DNA of 14,889 nucleotides from assembly GCA_905207905.1 (NCBI GenBank), contig CAJLNC010000063.1, forward strand, positions 1 to 14,889. Direction: 5' to 3'. Positions 12,878 through 14,889 of this stretch are shown here, piece after piece (the stretch's first letter is position 1; each line of letters opens with the position of its first letter). Under the pieces are notes generated by a model that saw nothing but the letters and a program-made list of their open reading frames with translations, searched no databases and had not been told where the DNA came from. Position numbers and translations under genes: made by a program. The stretch is from an uncultured Lachnospiraceae bacterium (GTDB lineage Bacteria; Bacillota_A; Clostridia; Lachnospirales; Lachnospiraceae).

Positions 12878-14179
12878 TCACGCAGTCTCTCCTATCAGTT
12901 CCTGACCTTCCCTGCTGTCCGCCAAGACACCGCCCCGGTAGGTCAGAACCGGTTTTCCCGTTCCTTCAATTACATCCTTAGTGATCAGACAGCCCGTAAT
13001 GTTTTCATCTGAAGGAATCTCAAACATCACATCCCGCATAGCCGTCTCAATGATAGCCCGCAGTCCTCTGGCTCCTGTTTTCCGCTCAATGGTCTTATCG
13101 GCAATCGCCTCCACCGCAGCTTCCTCGAATTTCAGAGCTACGCTGTCTAAATCAAACAACTTCTCATACTGGCGGATAATGGCATTTTTCGGCTCTCTCA
13201 GGATTCGAATCAACGCTGCCCGATCCAGCTCATCCAGAGAAACCACCACCGGCACACGGCCGATAAACTCCGGGATCATACCGAATTTGATCAGGTCTCT
13301 GGGCAGTACCTGACGCAGCACTTCTCCCACATTGTTCTCTGCCTTGCTGATGATCTCTGCCATAAAGCCCATGGACCGGGTATCAATCCGTCCCTCGATC
13401 ATCTTATCCAAGCCCTCAAAGGCTCCGCCGCAGATAAAAAGAATATTGGTGGTATCAATCTGCAGAAGCTCCTGATGGGGATGCTTTCTTCCTCCCTGCG
13501 GCGGCACGGAAGCCACAGTGCCCTCCAGAATCTTTAACAGAGCCTGCTGTACGCCCTCTCCGGATACATCTCTGGTGATCGATACATTTTCGGATTTTCT
13601 TGTGATCTTATCAATCTCATCAATATAGATGATTCCGTGCTCTGCCCGCTTAATATCATAGTCTGCTGCCTGAATAATCTTCAGCAGAATATTTTCCACA
13701 TCTTCTCCCACGTATCCGGCTTCTGTCAGGGAAGTGGCATCTGCAATGGCAAAGGGTACATTCAAAATCTTTGCCAGGGTCTGAGCCAAAAAGGTTTTCC
13801 CGGAACCAGTGGGACCCAGCATTAGAATATTGCTTTTCTGCAGCTCCACACCATCCTTGGAAGCCTTATCTCCCGCCAGGATTCGTTTGTAATGATTGTA
13901 AACTGCTACAGCCAGGGTCTTTTTGGCATCTTCCTGGCCAATCACATACTCATCCAGAAAAGATTTGATCTCTGCCGGCTTTAGCAGGTTGATGGAGCTG
14001 GCCTCATCCAGTTCCTCCTCCTGTTCATCCTCCAGTTCTTCCTCTATAATTTCAGAGCAGATATCAATACATTCATCACAGATATAAACTCCTCCGGGTC
14101 CTGCGATCAGTTTTCTCACCTGATCCTCTGTCTTGTTGCAAAAGGAACATCTGATTTTTTCCCCGATTCTTCCAGGCAT
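12878..14179 (-). CDS. clpX: ClpX, ATP-binding subunit of ClpXP protease
   Basis: AAA+ unfoldase that feeds substrates to ClpP. Features (433 aa): zinc-binding domain with C11, C14, C34 and C37 (CSFC...CDEC), an acidic linker (46-60), Walker A GPTGSGKT (122-129), pore loop GYVGED (155-160), Walker B IIYIDEID (183-190), RKH loop (231-233) and FIGRVP (305-310) with the sensor/finger Arg. The ClpP-docking loop, Ile-Gly-Phe in most ClpX, reads Met-Gly-Phe here (270-272). GAGGTGG lies 4 nt before ATG 14179. It lies downstream of clpP, separated by 105 bp with a hairpin, and 7 bp upstream of lon. Confidence 0.98.
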   Translation of the reverse strand: MPGRIGEKIRCSFCNKTEDQVRKLIAGPGGVYICDECIDICSEIIEEELEDEQEEELDEASSINLLKPAEIKSFLDEYVIGQEDAKKTLAVAVYNHYKRILAGDKASKDGVELQKSNILMLGPTGSGKTFLAQTLAKILNVPFAIADATSLTEAGYVGEDVENILLKIIQAADYDIKRAEHGIIYIDEIDKITRKSENVSITRDVSGEGVQQALLKILEGTVASVPPQGGRKHPHQELLQIDTTNILFICGGAFEGLDKMIEGRIDTRSMGFMAEIISKAENNVGEVLRQVLPRDLIKFGMIPEFIGRVPVVVSLDELDRAALIRILREPKNAIIRQYEKLFDLDSVALKFEEAAVEAIADKTIERKTGARGLRAIIETAMRDVMFEIPSDENITGCLITKDVIEGTGKPVLTYRGGVLADSREGQELIGETA

Positions 14180-14240
14180 CTTTCCACCTCACATAAATAT
14201 TTTTACCAGTAGGGCTGTACTGTCTCCAACCCTATTTAAA

Positions 14241-14279
14241 GAGAGGCTGCCGCAAAACCTCTTGCAGCAGCCCGCCTCT
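14241..14279 (-). terminator. Hairpin between clpP and clpX
   Basis: On the minus strand, GGCTGCTGCAA pairs with TTGCGGCAGCC around a short GAGGTT-like loop, with an outer AGAGG/CCTCT pairing, 5-40 bp after the clpP stop. Only CTCTTTAAAT follows, so it could be a partial terminator or attenuator that sets the clpP:clpX ratio. A weak TTGGAG/TAAAAA pair downstream might be a clpX promoter. The GCTGCTGCAA core is the same as the ends of palindromic copy C. Confidence 0.55.
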
Positions 14280-14284
14280 ATACC

Positions 14285-14866
14285 TTATCTCTTCGTCACT
14301 ATCTCATCGATCAGACCGTAGGCTTTCGCTTCTTCTGCTGTCATCCAGTGATCTCTCTCTGTGTCCGCCTCAATGACACTTAAGGGCTGACCAGTGTTCT
14401 CTGCCAGATGCAGGTTCAATTTCTTACGTGTCTGAATGATTTTATCTGCCACAATCTGGATATCTGTGGCCTGTCCCTGGGCTCCGCCGGAGGGCTGATG
14501 GATCATAACCTCCGCATTGGGCAGCGCATAGCGCTTGCCTTTGGTGCCCCCTGCCAGAAGGAATGCTCCCATGCTGGCAGCCATGCCGATGCAGGTGGTG
14601 GACACATCGCACTTAATGTAGTGCATCGTATCATAAATCGCCCAGCCGGCAGACACGGATCCGCCAGGGCTGTTAATGTAAAAACAAATATCCTTGTTGG
14701 GATCCTCCGCCTCCAAAAACAGAAGCTGCGCAACAATCAGATTGGCGCTCACATCATTTACTTCCTCACCCAGGAAAATGATGCGATCCTTCAGCAGTCT
14801 GGAATAAATATCGTAGGACCGCTCGCCTCTGCTGGTCTGTTCAATGACATAAGGTACTAAACTCAT
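14285..14866 (-). CDS. clpP: ClpP serine protease, proteolytic subunit of ClpXP
   Basis: Barrel-forming peptidase that works with ClpX. At 193 aa it is the normal size, with all catalytic residues: Ser98 in GMAASMGA, His123 in MIHQPSGG and Asp172 in [29 protein letters not shown] (64-81) is the oxyanion and substrate-strand region. N-terminus [20 protein letters not shown] is the usual one. GGAGG sits 7 nt before ATG 14866. The 23 bp upstream to the window edge show only the ribosome-binding site; the gene for trigger factor is often located there in related bacteria but is out of view. No CtsR-type heat-shock operator is seen in the part visible. Confidence 0.98.
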   Translation of the reverse strand: MSLVPYVIEQTSRGERSYDIYSRLLKDRIIFLGEEVNDVSANLIVAQLLFLEAEDPNKDICFYINSPGGSVSAGWAIYDTMHYIKCDVSTTCIGMAASMGAFLLAGGTKGKRYALPNAEVMIHQPSGGAQGQATDIQIVADKIIQTRKKLNLHLAENTGQPLSVIEADTERDHWMTAEEAKAYGLIDEIVTKR

Positions 14867-14889
14867 ATAAACGCCTCCATTTACGCGGC

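Overview
The window looks like a chromosomal segment from a low-to-mid GC, spore-forming anaerobic Firmicute, most likely a Lachnospiraceae (Blautia/Ruminococcus-like) relative. The evidence is a SpoVT sporulation regulator at the left edge, a DUF4317 protein typical of gut Clostridia, and the Firmicutes order clpP-clpX-lon-engB(ysxC) at the right edge. This taxonomic call is inference from gene content; no rRNA or tRNA gene is present.

Layout, left to right. (1) 1-478: the 3' part of spoVT (+), which converges on a UvrA-like double-ABC ATPase without a UvrB-binding domain (643-3144, -); a palindromic repeat lies between them. (2) 3300-4860: a GNAT acetyltransferase with a strong promoter and a long leader, followed by a DUF3784-type membrane protein with a PH-like C-terminal domain (+). 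(3) 4811-7048 (-): a tight three-gene operon encoding a flavin-binding split-barrel/2[4Fe-4S] ferredoxin fusion, a zinc-type macrodomain ADP-ribosylhydrolase, and a class M sirtuin (SirTM) ADP-ribosyltransferase. Sampled by eye, it is more AT-rich than both flanks. (4) 7202-8347: a divergent pair of an NmrA/SDR-like NAD(P)-binding protein (-) and an HxlR-family regulator (+) with a Cys near its N-terminus and operator-like dyads between them. (5) 8567-9691: a DUF4317 protein (+) converging on engB. (6) 9672-14866 (-): clpP, clpX, lon and engB, the core proteolysis and ribosome-assembly cluster.

The most interesting part is 4811-8347. The sirtuin and macrodomain form a writer/eraser pair for protein ADP-ribosylation. 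The known pathogen version also carries a lipoate-protein ligase (LplA2) and a GcvH-like carrier. Those two genes are absent from the corresponding position here, and an Fe-S/flavin fusion is the first gene instead. With the co-directional NmrA-like gene and the divergent HxlR regulator upstream, this could be a redox-controlled ADP-ribosylation locus; that link is inference.

A second notable point is a family of about 110-bp imperfect palindromes. Full copies lie at 517-625, 7073-7180 and 10367-10483, with a half copy at 10487-10550. All sit at gene ends, and none corresponds to a repeat class that I recognise.
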